A stretch of DNA of 64,000 nucleotides, taken from contig NZ_KE386592.1 of assembly GCF_000427805.1 (NCBI RefSeq), positions 32,334 through 96,333 of the forward strand, written 5' to 3'. This document shows, piece by piece, positions 6,689 to 16,424 of the stretch (positions are counted from its first letter, which is position 1; the number at the start of each line of letters is the position of its first letter). The position numbers and the translations under genes are program-made. The DNA comes from Budvicia aquatica DSM 5075 = ATCC 35567 (GTDB lineage: Bacteria > Pseudomonadota > Gammaproteobacteria > Enterobacterales > Enterobacteriaceae). The notes under the pieces are model-generated. The model had not been told where the DNA came from and searched no databases. It saw nothing but the letters and a program-made list of their open reading frames with translations.

Positions 6689-9384
6689 TGTTCTTCCATT
6701 CCGGTTATCAGCACTGGCTGAGGATCGAGTGGCAGAGTGAAATAAAAGCAGGCTCCGCCGTCAGGGCTATTTTCAGCCCGTATAGTACCATTATGTAATT
6801 GAATAATAGCCTGACAAATGGCTAATCCCAATCCGATACCATGGATAGCCGATTCTTTACTTCCCCGAGAGAACTTATCAAAGATAGCCTGTTCCTGACC
6901 ATCAATAATGCCATTGCCGTTATCTCGAACTTCGACTTCAATCGACTTGCCGTCGGTATGTTGATAAGCCCGAATACTGATAGCGGCTCGTTCTCCGGCG
7001 TATTTAACCGCATTCTCCAGCAGGTTGAGAAAGACCCGCTCAATTAATGATGAGTCACAATTAATTAATGGCAGGTCCGGCGGTAAATCGATATTGACCT
7101 GATGCTGATCGAGTAAATGGTCCAGCGTGTGTAAGGCGCTGCCAACAATTTCCTCCAGCGATTGCCACTCTTTCTTCGGTGTAAAACCGCCGGACTGAAT
7201 TCGCGCCATATCCAGCAAGTTATTCACCAATTGAGTTGTATTTAATACATATTGACGAATTTTCTCAGCCTGAGGGGCATGTTCTGAACCGACTGCTTTC
7301 AGGTTGAATGCCAGAATATCGGTTTGGCCGAGCAGTACGGTCAACGGCGTGCGTAGATCGTGAGACAGGGCAGCCAGCAGTGAGTTACGCAGCTGTTCTC
7401 TTTCAGCATTGAGTTTGGCGATTTCCGCCGTGCGGGTTAAGTCTAAACGCTCCAGCGCATTGGCGATCAGCACCGTATAGGTTTGTAATAGCCGCTGCTG
7501 TTCCGGGATCATCAACTGACGCAGGCTGGCGGGTTCAATTGCCAGCACGCCGAAGGTTTTGTTTTGCGTGGTTAACGGCTGAAGCTGGTAGGGTACGCTG
7601 GGTAGGGTATCCGTTCCTGAACCTGCCGGAGAGCGTTTATCAAAGCACCAGCGTGAGATGGCGCTATCTACGTTAATTACGCCATGATTATTTAAGCTGA
7701 CAGGCACTAAACCACCGCTTTCATCGGGTAACAGCAGGCTATTTTTAGCGTTAAAGCTGCTGGAAATAAAATAGCTGCTGCTCTTGGCAATATCTTCAAT
7801 AGTCAGGGAGCGGCTGAGCATTTTAGACATTTCATACAGATGCTGAGCGCGCTGTTCACGCGTGCGGGCCACTTTAGCCTGATAGCGGACTCCGGCAGTT
7901 AAATTACCGATGACCAGGCCGACCATCAGCATTACGCCGAAGGTGACAATATATTGCACATCGGTCACAGAGAAAGACCAGCGGGGCATAACAAAGAACA
8001 GGTCAAAGCTGGCGACGTTGAGAACCGTTGCCAATACTGACGGCCAGCGTCCATAGAACAGGGCCACCATCACTACGCCCAGCAGATAAATCATCACGAT
8101 GTTGGCCAAATCGAACATCGGTAACTGCCAATATGCTAATAGCGTAATCAGCCCGCACAGCAGCAGGGCGACAAAGCAGCCTTTAATTTCCAGCCCCCAC
8201 TTTTCGGCAAACGGTCGAGAGTCATTGTCTCCGATATGGCGGGGCGGCGGGGCTTCGTCTACGGCAATAATCACCAGATCGAGATCGGGGCCGAGTTTCC
8301 CCAGACGATCGGCAAAACTTGCCCGCAGCTTCCAGCGTTGCTCACTGCGGCGACCGATAATGATTTTACCTAGGTTATGTTCTCTGGCGTAACGTAGTAC
8401 GGCTTGCTCTTCACAAGGGTCGGACAGGGTAGTTGTTTCCGCCCCCAGCTCTTGAGCCAGCTTTAAGGAGCGCAGAATAGCCCGCCGCTGATTTTTGGGG
8501 ATCTGATGTAAGCGTGGCGTTTCGACATAGACGGCATGCCATATACATCCGAGTCGGGCTGCTAAGCGGGCCGCGGTGCGTACCAGCTTATCACTGCCAC
8601 TGTGGCGTCCGATGCACAATAAAATAGCATCCCGGGTGTGCCATACGCGCTCGTTATCACCCGTTTTGCGAAACGCCTGCATCTGGTCGTCAACCCGATC
8701 GGCGGTACGCCGCAGCGCCAGCTCACGCAAAGCGATTAAATTACCTTTACGGAAAAAGTGTTCAATGGCGCGTTCAGCCTGCCCCGGTAGATAAACTTTG
8801 CCGTCGTTTAGCCGCTGGCGTAAATCGTCGGGTGGAATATCAACCAGAATAATATCGGTTGCGTCATCAAATATCCGATCGGGAATGGTTTCCCGTACCC
8901 GAATCCCGGTAATGCCACCGACAACGTCATTCAGACTCTCCAGATGTTGCACGTTGACGGTAGTAAATACATCGATTCCTGCGTTAAGCAGCTCTTCAAC
9001 GTCATTCCAGCGCTTAGGGTGTCGGGAACCTTTGACATTGGTATGGGCCAGTTCATCAATCAGAATAACCGCCGGATGGCGGGCCAGCGCGGCGTCTAAA
9101 TCAAACTCTCTGACATGGCGGTTTTGGATATTAATCCGTTTGAGCTGCAATATTTCCAGCCCGTCGAGCAGGGCTGCCGTTTCAGAGCGGCCGTGAGTCT
9201 CAATCACTCCGGCAACCACGTCCAGCCCCTGAGCTCTCAGCCGTTGGGCTTCTTGCAACATGGCATAGGTTTTCCCTACGCCGGCACAGGCCCCAAAGAA
9301 TACTTTTAGCTTGCCGCGGGCCTCTTCAGCAACCTGAGCGAGTAGCTTATCGGGATCGGGCCGCTGAAGTTCGTTATCCGTCAT
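6685..9384 (-). CDS. kdpD: KdpD, potassium/osmotic sensor histidine kinase
   Basis: The 899-residue protein has the usual KdpD order. The N-terminal cytoplasmic KdpD domain carries a Walker A motif (GACAGVGKT, about residues 32-40). A USP-like domain follows at about 250-370, then four closely spaced membrane helices (about 400-500), a GAF-like segment, HisKA with the phosphorylated His in ALSHDLRTPLT, and the HATPase domain with DNGNGI and GIGLGLAIC. It senses low K+ and phosphorylates KdpE. It starts eight bases after kdpC and overlaps kdpE by four bases. Length matches E. coli KdpD. Confidence 0.97.
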   Translation of the reverse strand: MTDNELQRPDPDKLLAQVAEEARGKLKVFFGACAGVGKTYAMLQEAQRLRAQGLDVVAGVIETHGRSETAALLDGLEILQLKRINIQNRHVREFDLDAALARHPAVILIDELAHTNVKGSRHPKRWNDVEELLNAGIDVFTTVNVQHLESLNDVVGGITGIRVRETIPDRIFDDATDIILVDIPPDDLRQRLNDGKVYLPGQAERAIEHFFRKGNLIALRELALRRTADRVDDQMQAFRKTGDNERVWHTRDAILLCIGRHSGSDKLVRTAARLAARLGCIWHAVYVETPRLHQIPKNQRRAILRSLKLAQELGAETTTLSDPCEEQAVLRYAREHNLGKIIIGRRSEQRWKLRASFADRLGKLGPDLDLVIIAVDEAPPPRHIGDNDSRPFAEKWGLEIKGCFVALLLCGLITLLAYWQLPMFDLANIVMIYLLGVVMVALFYGRWPSVLATVLNVASFDLFFVMPRWSFSVTDVQYIVTFGVMLMVGLVIGNLTAGVRYQAKVARTREQRAQHLYEMSKMLSRSLTIEDIAKSSSYFISSSFNAKNSLLLPDESGGLVPVSLNNHGVINVDSAISRWCFDKRSPAGSGTDTLPSVPYQLQPLTTQNKTFGVLAIEPASLRQLMIPEQQRLLQTYTVLIANALERLDLTRTAEIAKLNAEREQLRNSLLAALSHDLRTPLTVLLGQTDILAFNLKAVGSEHAPQAEKIRQYVLNTTQLVNNLLDMARIQSGGFTPKKEWQSLEEIVGSALHTLDHLLDQHQVNIDLPPDLPLINCDSSLIERVFLNLLENAVKYAGERAAISIRAYQHTDGKSIEVEVRDNGNGIIDGQEQAIFDKFSRGSKESAIHGIGLGLAICQAIIQLHNGTIRAENSPDGGACFYFTLPLDPQPVLITGMEEQ

Positions 9385-9392
9385 AGGTATCC

Positions 9393-9971
9393 TTATTGTC
9401 TGGCCTGAGTTTCGATATCCAGCGCCAGATTAAGTTGCAGCACGTTAACCACCGGTTGACCAAAAACAGCAAGGGGCTCTGATGTATTGAGTTTAATCAG
9501 TTGCTTGACTCTGTCCAAGGGAATTTGGCGCGTCACAGCAATTCGCTGAGCCTGATAGTAAGCACCTTCAGGTGAAATCTGAGGGTCTAAACCACTGCCT
9601 GATGCGGTGACCAAATCAACCGGAATCAGGCCTGACTGAGCCGGATTATGCTGTTGAATTTGCAAAATATCCTGCTGTATGCGCTGTTTTAGTAATGGAT
9701 TACTTCCTGCAAGGTTACTGCCACCGGAAGCCAGAGCATTATATGGCGTTTCTGCCGTTGCCGAAGGGCGACCGTGAAAGTAATCCGCGCGGGTAAAGTT
9801 CTGGCCAATAAGCGATGAGCCTATAATGTGGTTATGGTCGGTTACCAGTGAACCCTGAGACTGCGCAGGAAAGACCAACTGCGCTAGTCCGGTAACGGCC
9901 AGAGGGTAAATAATACCAGTAGCCAGCGTTAATAATATCAATAACACAAAGGCAGGGCGTAAGTAGCTCAT
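9393..9971 (-). CDS. kdpC: KdpC, accessory subunit of the K+-transporting ATPase
   Basis: This 192-residue subunit has one N-terminal transmembrane helix (residues 7-30) and a periplasmic domain containing FTRADYFHGRPSA and the conserved ASGSGLDPQISPEGA segment. In the KdpFABC complex it stabilises the assembly and raises apparent affinity. It lies 16 bases after kdpB and 8 before kdpD in the same operon. Nothing is truncated. Confidence 0.97.
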   Translation of the reverse strand: MSYLRPAFVLLILLTLATGIIYPLAVTGLAQLVFPAQSQGSLVTDHNHIIGSSLIGQNFTRADYFHGRPSATAETPYNALASGGSNLAGSNPLLKQRIQQDILQIQQHNPAQSGLIPVDLVTASGSGLDPQISPEGAYYQAQRIAVTRQIPLDRVKQLIKLNTSEPLAVFGQPVVNVLQLNLALDIETQARQ

Positions 9972-9987
9972 AATGTAGATTCCCAGT

Positions 9988-12054
9988 TTAAGCCAGACCT
10001 AACACGGTCAGTAGCATATCGATAAGTTTAATTCCGGCAAAAGGAACGATCAGTCCGCCCAGTCCATATATCAGCAGATTACGGCGCAATAATGCGGCAG
10101 CCGACATGGCGGTATAGTTCACGCCTTTTAGCGCCAGTGGAATCAGGAATACAATAATCAACGCGTTAAATATCACCGCCGACAGAATGGCCGACGTCGG
10201 TGACGTCAGGTGCATAATGTTGAGCATGTTCAACTGTGGGTAAGTCGCTGAGAATGCCGCAGGAATAATGGCAAAATATTTGGCTACGTCGTTAGAGATA
10301 CTGAATGTTGTCAGCGATCCCCGGGTCATCAGCATCTGTTTACCGATGTGTACCACTTCGATAAGTTTGGTCGGATTAGAGTCGAGGTCGACCATATTAC
10401 CCGCCTCTTTTGCCGCCTGAGTACCCGAGTTCATGGCGACGGCGACGTCGGCCTGAGCCAGTGCCGGCGCATCGTTAGTACCGTCACCGGTCATGGCAAC
10501 CAAACGCCCCTCTGATTGGTACTGGCGGATAAGCGCCAGTTTGGCTTCAGGGGTCGCTTCTGATAAGAAGTCATCGACACCGGCTTCTGCGGCAATTGCG
10601 CCGGCGGTTAAGTGGTTATCCCCGGTGATCATCACGGTTTTTATGCCCATGGTACGCAGTTGGGCAAAGCGTTCTTTGATTCCGCCTTTTACAATATCTT
10701 TCAGCGCGACGACGCCGAGTACCCGGTTACCCTCGGCTACCACCAGCGGTGTGCTACCGGTACGGGCTACTTGTTCCACTAATCCGTTAACTTCTGCCGG
10801 AAAGACGCCCTTATTTGATGCCATGTAGTTACGGATAGCATCGACAGCACCTTTACGGATATTGCGACCCTGAACGTTAACCCCGCTCATCCGGGTTTGG
10901 GCAGAGAAGGGAATAAAGGTCGCATCCAGAGTGCTGAGATCGCGTTCACGCAGGTTAAAACGTTGCTTAGCCAGTACCACGATGCTGCGGCCTTCCGGCG
11001 TTTCGTCAGCCAGTGAGGCTAACTGTGCGGCGTCAGCCAGCTCTTGTTCTTTTACGCCATGGGCCGGTAAAAATTCAGATGCCTGACGATTACCCAGCGT
11101 AATGGTACCCGTTTTATCCAGTAGCAGAACGTCAACGTCACCGGCGGCTTCAACGGCCCGCCCGCTGGTGGCGATCACGTTAGCCCCCAGCATCCGGCTC
11201 ATGCCCGCAACGCCAATGGCTGAAAGCAGGCCGCCGATGGTGGTAGGTATCAGGCAAACCAGTAGAGCGATCAGTATTGTGATAGATACGGCAGTACCCG
11301 AACCGCTGGCCTCGACGCTGAACTGAGAGTACGGAAATATGGTGGCGGTAGCCAATAAGAACACAATAGTTAAGGCAATCAGTAAAATGGTTAAGGCCAC
11401 TTCATTTGGCGTTTTGCGACGCTTTGCGCCTTCCACCATGGCGATCATTCGGTCAAGGAAGGTTTCACCCTGATTAACGGTGCTCTGGATAATTAGCCAG
11501 TCAGACAGCAGTCGAGTACCACCGGTGACGGATGAAAAGTCACCGCCGGATTCACGAATTACCGGTGCTGATTCACCGGTAATCGCGCTTTCATCAACCG
11601 ATGCGCCACCTTCAATAATTTCACCGTCGCAGGGAATCATTTCACCGGCTTTTACCAGTACGATATCGCCTTTCTGTAAATTCTCTGAGCTGACTCTTTC
11701 TGACGGAGAGTCCAGACGAGGTTCTGCCAGTTTATTGGCCCAACTGGTTTTTTTGGCGCCTTTGAGGCTTTCAGCCTGTGCTTTACTGCGGCCTTCCGCC
11801 AACGCTTCGGCAAAGTTAGCGAACAGAACGGTAAACCATAGCCACAGGGCAATGTTACCGGTGAAAATAGCGCTTCCCTGCGTCTGCCCGGCTAAGATCA
11901 TTAGCCAGATGATGGTAGCAATAATGCTGCCCAGATAGACCACAAACATTACCGGATTGCGCCATTGAATGCGTGGACTCAGTTTTTTAAACGCATCTTT
12001 TAGCGCAGTACGCATTAATGCAGGTTCAAATATTGCGCGTTGTTTACGAGTCAT
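9988..12054 (-). CDS. kdpB: KdpB, P-type ATPase catalytic subunit
   Basis: KdpB hydrolyses ATP to drive K+ uptake. The 688-residue protein has the P-type landmarks: TGES in the actuator domain, the phosphorylation motif DKTGTIT, KGA in the nucleotide-binding domain, and [11 protein letters not shown] in the hinge. About seven membrane helices fit the family. It is placed between kdpA and kdpC with short gaps (16 bases on each side), as in E. coli. The length is within a few residues of the E. coli protein. Confidence 0.98.
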   Translation of the reverse strand: MTRKQRAIFEPALMRTALKDAFKKLSPRIQWRNPVMFVVYLGSIIATIIWLMILAGQTQGSAIFTGNIALWLWFTVLFANFAEALAEGRSKAQAESLKGAKKTSWANKLAEPRLDSPSERVSSENLQKGDIVLVKAGEMIPCDGEIIEGGASVDESAITGESAPVIRESGGDFSSVTGGTRLLSDWLIIQSTVNQGETFLDRMIAMVEGAKRRKTPNEVALTILLIALTIVFLLATATIFPYSQFSVEASGSGTAVSITILIALLVCLIPTTIGGLLSAIGVAGMSRMLGANVIATSGRAVEAAGDVDVLLLDKTGTITLGNRQASEFLPAHGVKEQELADAAQLASLADETPEGRSIVVLAKQRFNLRERDLSTLDATFIPFSAQTRMSGVNVQGRNIRKGAVDAIRNYMASNKGVFPAEVNGLVEQVARTGSTPLVVAEGNRVLGVVALKDIVKGGIKERFAQLRTMGIKTVMITGDNHLTAGAIAAEAGVDDFLSEATPEAKLALIRQYQSEGRLVAMTGDGTNDAPALAQADVAVAMNSGTQAAKEAGNMVDLDSNPTKLIEVVHIGKQMLMTRGSLTTFSISNDVAKYFAIIPAAFSATYPQLNMLNIMHLTSPTSAILSAVIFNALIIVFLIPLALKGVNYTAMSAAALLRRNLLIYGLGGLIVPFAGIKLIDMLLTVLGLA

Positions 12055-12070
12055 TTTGTTGTCTCTTCTA

Positions 12071-13747
12071 TCAGAACTGGAGATGTTCAGCGATCGGACC
12101 CAGGGCCAGAGCCGGAATAAAGGTCAGCGCGCCTACCAGTAAAATTGTGCCGACTAATAGGCCGATAAACAGCGGGCCTTGAGTCGGTAAGGTTCCGTTA
12201 CCCGCAGGTTGGCGTTTTTTGGCTGCCAGTCGACCGGCAATAGCCAGAACCGGAATGATTACGCCGAACCGGCCGAAGAACATCATTACTGCCAGCATTA
12301 GGTTATAGAATGGCGTATTAACGCTTAGCCCGGCGAAAGCACTTCCGTTGTTGTTGGCTGCCGATGAGAAGGCGTAGAGTACTTCGGTAAAACCGTGAGC
12401 ACCCGGGTTCAGAATTCCCGCTTTTCCCGCATCGGTGACTAAAGCGATGGCCGTGCCGATTAATACCAGCGTTGGAGTAACCAGAATGGCCAGTACAGTC
12501 ATTTTGATTTCATATACTTCGATTTTTTTACCCAGATATTCCGGGCTACGGCCAATCATTAATCCTGAAAGGAATACGGTCAGCAGTACGTACATCAGCA
12601 TACCGTAGAGCCCTGAACCGACACCGCCGAATACCACTTCGCCGATTTGCATTAGCCACAGCGGCATCATGCCGCCCAGAGCCGTAAATGAGTCATGCAT
12701 TGAGTTGACTGCGCCACAGGAAGCAGCGGTTGTGACAACGGCATATAACGAGGAAGCGATGATGCCAAAGCGCGACTCTTTACCTTCCATATTGGACTGA
12801 CTGTCCAGCCCAAGTTGAGTGAAATAGTCTGGTCCGTTAAGTTCGGAATAGGTGACGATCAGCACAGCAACGATAAAGATAATCGACATTGCCCATAACA
12901 GAGCGTTGCCTTGACGGCTATCGCCAACTGCCCGGCCAAAGGCCATACACAGCGCACAAGGGATTAGAAATATGGCTAACATTTGTGCCATATTGCTCAG
13001 ACCGGTAGGATTCTCAAACGGATGGGATGAGTTTGAACCGAAGAAACCACCACCATTAGTACCCAACAGCTTTATTGCTTCCTGTGAGGCTACCGGCCCC
13101 ATGGGTATTATTTGCTGCGTTCCCTCAAGGGTTGTCAGGTGTAGGTAAGGACTCACATTTTGTATTACGCCCTGACTAACGAAGAACAGGGCAAAAATCA
13201 GTGACAGAGGAATAAGTATATAAAGCGTGATGCGAGTTAAATCGACCCAGGCGTTACCAATCGTTAGTGATGAATGGCGGGCGAAGGCTCTGATCAACGC
13301 AAAAACCACGGCAATACCGCTGGCGGCGGATAAGAAGTTCTGTACCGTTAACCCGGCCATCTGGCTGAAATAGCTTAACGTACTCTCGCCGCTGTATGCC
13401 TGCCAGTTGGTATTAGTAACAAAACTGACTGCGGTATTGAGGGCCAGATCCCATGACAGATTAGGCAACTGCTGCGGATTAAGCGGCAGTCCGGACTGGG
13501 TCATCAGCAAAATAAACAACAGCGCGAGACCGCATAGGTTAAATATCACGATGGCCAACGCATACTGGAGGCCGGTCATTTCCTTTTGCTTAATGGCACA
13601 ACAGCGCCAGAGTTTTTTCTCTATACGCAACAGGCCATAGGCTGGCTCACCTTCGATAAGCTGAACCAATAACTTACTCAGCGGTAATGACAGAGTAAGT
13701 AGGACTGCCATAAAAACGGCAATGGTAAGAAACAGGGTCATGTTCAT
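12071..13747 (-). CDS. kdpA: KdpA, potassium channel-like subunit
   Basis: KdpA (558 residues) is the K+-binding membrane subunit, related to the SKT superfamily of K+ channels and transporters. Many hydrophobic helices are seen, with the four pore-loop regions expected of the family, including [13 protein letters not shown] and [21 protein letters not shown]. The start codon shares one base with the kdpF stop (TGATG), so the two are translationally coupled. Length equals the family norm. Confidence 0.98.
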   Translation of the reverse strand: MNMTLFLTIAVFMAVLLTLSLPLSKLLVQLIEGEPAYGLLRIEKKLWRCCAIKQKEMTGLQYALAIVIFNLCGLALLFILLMTQSGLPLNPQQLPNLSWDLALNTAVSFVTNTNWQAYSGESTLSYFSQMAGLTVQNFLSAASGIAVVFALIRAFARHSSLTIGNAWVDLTRITLYILIPLSLIFALFFVSQGVIQNVSPYLHLTTLEGTQQIIPMGPVASQEAIKLLGTNGGGFFGSNSSHPFENPTGLSNMAQMLAIFLIPCALCMAFGRAVGDSRQGNALLWAMSIIFIVAVLIVTYSELNGPDYFTQLGLDSQSNMEGKESRFGIIASSLYAVVTTAASCGAVNSMHDSFTALGGMMPLWLMQIGEVVFGGVGSGLYGMLMYVLLTVFLSGLMIGRSPEYLGKKIEVYEIKMTVLAILVTPTLVLIGTAIALVTDAGKAGILNPGAHGFTEVLYAFSSAANNNGSAFAGLSVNTPFYNLMLAVMMFFGRFGVIIPVLAIAGRLAAKKRQPAGNGTLPTQGPLFIGLLVGTILLVGALTFIPALALGPIAEHLQF

Positions 13748-13836
13748 CAGAAATCCTCTGCGTTAAACAGGGCGTAAATTAAATAGCCGAGTAACAGAAT
13801 GACGAATAACACGCCGGCGATAATGCTAAAGCTCAT
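13747..13836 (-). CDS. kdpF: KdpF, 29-residue membrane peptide of the Kdp complex
   Basis: This short gene lies immediately upstream of kdpA on the minus strand. It begins with ATG at 13836 and ends at 13747-13749. The peptide starts [11 protein letters not shown], continues through a single hydrophobic helix and ends LFNAEDF, matching known KdpF almost exactly. A strong GGAGG (complement of 13843-13847) lies seven bases upstream. KdpF stabilises the KdpABC complex in the membrane. Its stop codon overlaps the kdpA start by one base. Confidence 0.95.
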   Translation of the reverse strand: MSFSIIAGVLFVILLLGYLIYALFNAEDF

Positions 13837-13917
13837 GATATGCCTCCGGGCAAGCTAATTTGGATGTCGCCAGATTAGGTAGTCGGGTGCAAAGATGTTG
13901 ATAAAAGAGTTTATAAA

Positions 13918-13941
13918 GGTGTAAAAAAAGTATAAAAATGG
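13918..13941 (-). promoter_or_regulatory. KdpE-binding T-rich operator upstream of kdpFABC
   Basis: Read on the minus strand this segment is CCATTTTTATAC followed by TTTTTTTACACC, very close to the T-rich KdpE target upstream of E. coli kdpFABC as I remember it. It lies about 80 bases before the kdpF start, the right distance for an activator site. I do not assign exact -35 and -10 boxes. Confidence 0.75.
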
Positions 13942-14108
13942 TCAGATTTGTCCGGTATATATTGCTGTTATTGGGTATTTACCCAAACGAATTAGTTGTT
14001 ATAGTAACCGGTAAAATCTTCAGGAACGAAGGGGCGTGGTAAAGCAACCTTACCGGCGCAGATACCCGATTTCGTTTTTATGCTCTCAACATATCAGGAT
14101 TAAAAGGC

Positions 14109-14444
14109 ATGGTGATCTTAAGACGAGTTTCTTGGGTATTTGGCGTTCTGTCAGTACTTGTTCCTGTCGCACTATTTTTATGGCAATGGATTCAGCATCA
14201 AAAGCTGCTTGAGTCCGGCGTTATCGTTGATGAAATTGGCTGGTCTTTGAGCGTACTCTTTGTTGATGTCTTTGCCGCGGGCGTTTTGGGGTTCTTTGCC
14301 GTTCTCTTTAATGCTATTGCGCTGTATCGGGTTCCAGCCGGAGTTGAATTTAATCCGGTGTCCCGAATTATAGAGATGGTCATACTGTCTCTGCCGGTTT
14401 TTGTCTGTTTATTCTTTTTAGGTACATTTATGATTCATGGCTAA
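14109..14444 (+). CDS. Small inner-membrane protein of unknown function
   Basis: This 111-residue protein has three hydrophobic stretches (about residues 8-26, 45-75 and 88-108) and looks like an integral inner-membrane protein. I do not recognise the family. It is read divergently from the kdp operon and ends before ghxP, with its own intergenic regions on each side. AAAAGG stands close before the ATG. An imperfect GC-rich hairpin with an internal T-run follows at about 14500-14540 and may be its terminator. Confidence 0.55.
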   Translation: MVILRRVSWVFGVLSVLVPVALFLWQWIQHQKLLESGVIVDEIGWSLSVLFVDVFAAGVLGFFAVLFNAIALYRVPAGVEFNPVSRIIEMVILSLPVFVCLFFLGTFMIHG

Positions 14445-14676
14445 GGGCTTTCTTAGTGATGAATAGTTAGCACCTGTGTTATTCCACTCTTCTATTTGTG
14501 CTTCGGTCGTTGTCTCGTTTTTAACGAAATGACGGCCGGAAAAATTTCACCCTAAAAGCGATTGAGTCCGGTGCCAGAATGATTAATTCTGGTTGTTATC
14601 CACCCGATTCCCTCCCGTTATTATAAAAAAATCACCAAAAACCATAATATGAGTTGAAATCAGGGTATATAAGCTC

Positions 14677-14692
14677 AGATAATCGTTTGCTT
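14677..14692 (-). promoter_or_regulatory. Possible PurR box upstream of ghxP
   Basis: The minus strand reads AAGCAAACGATTATCT, which shares the AGCAAACG core with the PurR operator (ACGCAAACGTTTTCNT) but deviates in the right half. It lies about 45 bases before the ghxP start. Purine permeases of this family belong to the PurR regulon in E. coli, so the site is plausible but weak. Confidence 0.3.
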
Positions 14693-14734
14693 AACCGAAT
14701 CTCACCCAAATTTTACTTCCAGAGGACATGTTAT

Positions 14735-16102
14735 ATGTCGAGTATTGACGATCAGAAAGGCAAATCTGCAGGCCAGTCCGGTGGCTTTGATCGCTATTTT
14801 AAAATTTCTGAGCGAGGCAGTAATGTCCGTCAGGAAGTATTGGCAGGACTAACCACATTTTTAGCAATGGTATATTCCATTGTTGTCGTGCCTAATATTC
14901 TTGGTCAGGCGGGATTCCCGGTTGAAACCGTATTCGTTGCGACTTGTTTAGTCGCCGGTGCCGGTTCTATCGCGATGGGCGTATGGGCCAACTTACCGAT
15001 GGCGGTAGGCTGTGCGATTTCACTGACTGCGTTTACCGCTTTCAGCCTGGTGTTAGGCCAAGGGCACTCTATTCCGGTGGTTTTAGGTGCCGTATTTGTG
15101 ATGGGTATTCTATTTACCCTGATTTCTGCAACCGGTATTCGGGCATGGATTCTGCGTAATATTCCGATGGGGATTGCTCACGGTACCGGTATTGGTATCG
15201 GACTGTTCCTGTTGTTGATTGCCACCAGTGGGATTGGTGCAGTAATTAAGAACCCGATGGACGGTCTGCCGGTTCAGTTTGGTGACTTTAAATCTTTCCC
15301 TGTGATGATTGCATTTGCCGGTCTGGCAGTGATTATTGGTCTGGAAAAGCTGAAAGTTCCCGGTGGTATTCTGCTGGTGATCGTTGGTATTTCTGTTCTG
15401 GGCCTGATTTTCGACCCTAATGTGACCTATAAAGGTTTAGCATCAATGCCAACGCTGGTGGCGGCAGATGGTACCTCTCTGATTTTTAGCCTGGATATTA
15501 AAGGCGCGCTGCAAATGACCGTATTGCCAAGCATTCTGGCGCTGGTTATGACGGCGGTATTTGATGCTACCGGAACCATTAGGGCAGTGGCCGGACAGGC
15601 TAATTTGTTAGATAAAGACGGCCAGATTATTAACGGCGGCCGCGCGCTGACAACGGACTCGGTAAGTAGCATTTTCTCTGGTCTGGTCGGGGCTTCCCCT
15701 GCTGCGGTGTATATTGAATCGGCAGCCGGAACCGCTGCCGGTGGTCGTACCGGGTTAACGGCGTTAGTGGTAGGCGTATTGTTCTTATCGCTGCTGTTTT
15801 TATCACCGTTAGCCAGTTTGGTGCCGGGTTATGCAACTGCTCCGGCGCTGATGTACGTGGGCTTACTGATGTTGAGTAACGTTTCTCGCTTAGATTTTGG
15901 CGATTTTGTCGATGCCATGTCCGGCCTGATTTGTGCCGTGTTTATCGTATTAACCGGCAATATCGTTACCGGCATCATGTTAGGTTTTGCCTCACTGGTT
16001 ATCGGGCGTATTTGTTCCGGTGAGTGGCGTAAACTGAATATCAGTGTAGTTCTGATTAGCATCGCGCTAGTGGCCTTCTATGTTGGCGGCTGGGCTATTT
16101 AA
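14735..16102 (+). CDS. ghxP: GhxP-like guanine/hypoxanthine permease (NCS2 family)
   Basis: The protein imports guanine and hypoxanthine by proton symport across the inner membrane. It matches E. coli GhxP (YjcD) nearly throughout: [18 protein letters not shown], the [18 protein letters not shown] segment, [16 protein letters not shown], and the identical C-terminus YVGGWAI. I place the start at the ATG at 14735, preceded by AGAGGA (14721-14726). The frame extends further upstream, but family members begin here. At 455 residues it is slightly longer than the E. coli protein. yjcE follows, as in E. coli. Confidence 0.92.
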   Translation: MSSIDDQKGKSAGQSGGFDRYFKISERGSNVRQEVLAGLTTFLAMVYSIVVVPNILGQAGFPVETVFVATCLVAGAGSIAMGVWANLPMAVGCAISLTAFTAFSLVLGQGHSIPVVLGAVFVMGILFTLISATGIRAWILRNIPMGIAHGTGIGIGLFLLLIATSGIGAVIKNPMDGLPVQFGDFKSFPVMIAFAGLAVIIGLEKLKVPGGILLVIVGISVLGLIFDPNVTYKGLASMPTLVAADGTSLIFSLDIKGALQMTVLPSILALVMTAVFDATGTIRAVAGQANLLDKDGQIINGGRALTTDSVSSIFSGLVGASPAAVYIESAAGTAAGGRTGLTALVVGVLFLSLLFLSPLASLVPGYATAPALMYVGLLMLSNVSRLDFGDFVDAMSGLICAVFIVLTGNIVTGIMLGFASLVIGRICSGEWRKLNISVVLISIALVAFYVGGWAI

Positions 16103-16124
16103 GCCCGCTGAATAAAGAACATAT

Positions 16125-16159
16125 CATTGGCCTTATAAAATTCACTTATAAGGCCAATG
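16125..16159 (+). terminator. Strong hairpin after ghxP
   Basis: CATTGGCCTTATAA (16125-16138) and TTATAAGGCCAATG (16146-16159) form a perfect 14-base stem with a seven-base loop, 22 bases after the ghxP stop. The U-tract is poor, so it may act as an mRNA-stabilising element as much as a terminator. Confidence 0.65.
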
Positions 16160-16271
16160 AAGCAGCTGTTTACACCTCTATATTTTCCCGCCTGCTTTCT
16201 TATTTTATGATTTCCTTCGCTATTATTTAGCTGAATAAGCCGAGCGGGACTCTTTTTCTCGCCGCTTTAAT

Positions 16272-16288
16272 GCAGCTCGAATTATTTA
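16272..16288. repeat. Short intergenic repeat, copy 2 (partial)
   Basis: GCAGCTCGAATTATTTA matches GCAACTCGAATTATTTT at 7-23 with two differences. I do not see the right-hand arm (TTCAAGTTGC) here, so this is a partial or diverged copy. Confidence 0.35.
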
Positions 16289-16424
16289 GCCTATAGACGA
16301 TTCGTGCTTGTTGGTTTAAAAGGCATTTTTTCCTTTTGGCTGAAAAAAGGTTAATGGTATTTTAATCTGTGTTTTTGGGTTCGGCTCTGTCTGTTAGCGC
16401 GTTGTCATCAGCGATAAGGAATTT

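Larger units (their letters stand above)
16103..16424. other. Intergenic region between ghxP and yjcE
   Basis: No gene is seen in these 322 bases. The region holds a strong hairpin at 16125-16159, a copy of the intergenic repeat at 16272-16288, and AT-rich sequence before yjcE that probably contains its promoter. Confidence 0.6.

Noticed and set aside
8099-9309. Several plus-strand frames opposite kdpD
   Set aside because: They are antisense shadows of kdpD rich in Ser and Arg, with no family resemblance.
11480-11938. Plus-strand 152-residue frame opposite kdpB
   Set aside because: Antisense shadow of a strongly conserved gene; low-complexity Ser/Pro composition.
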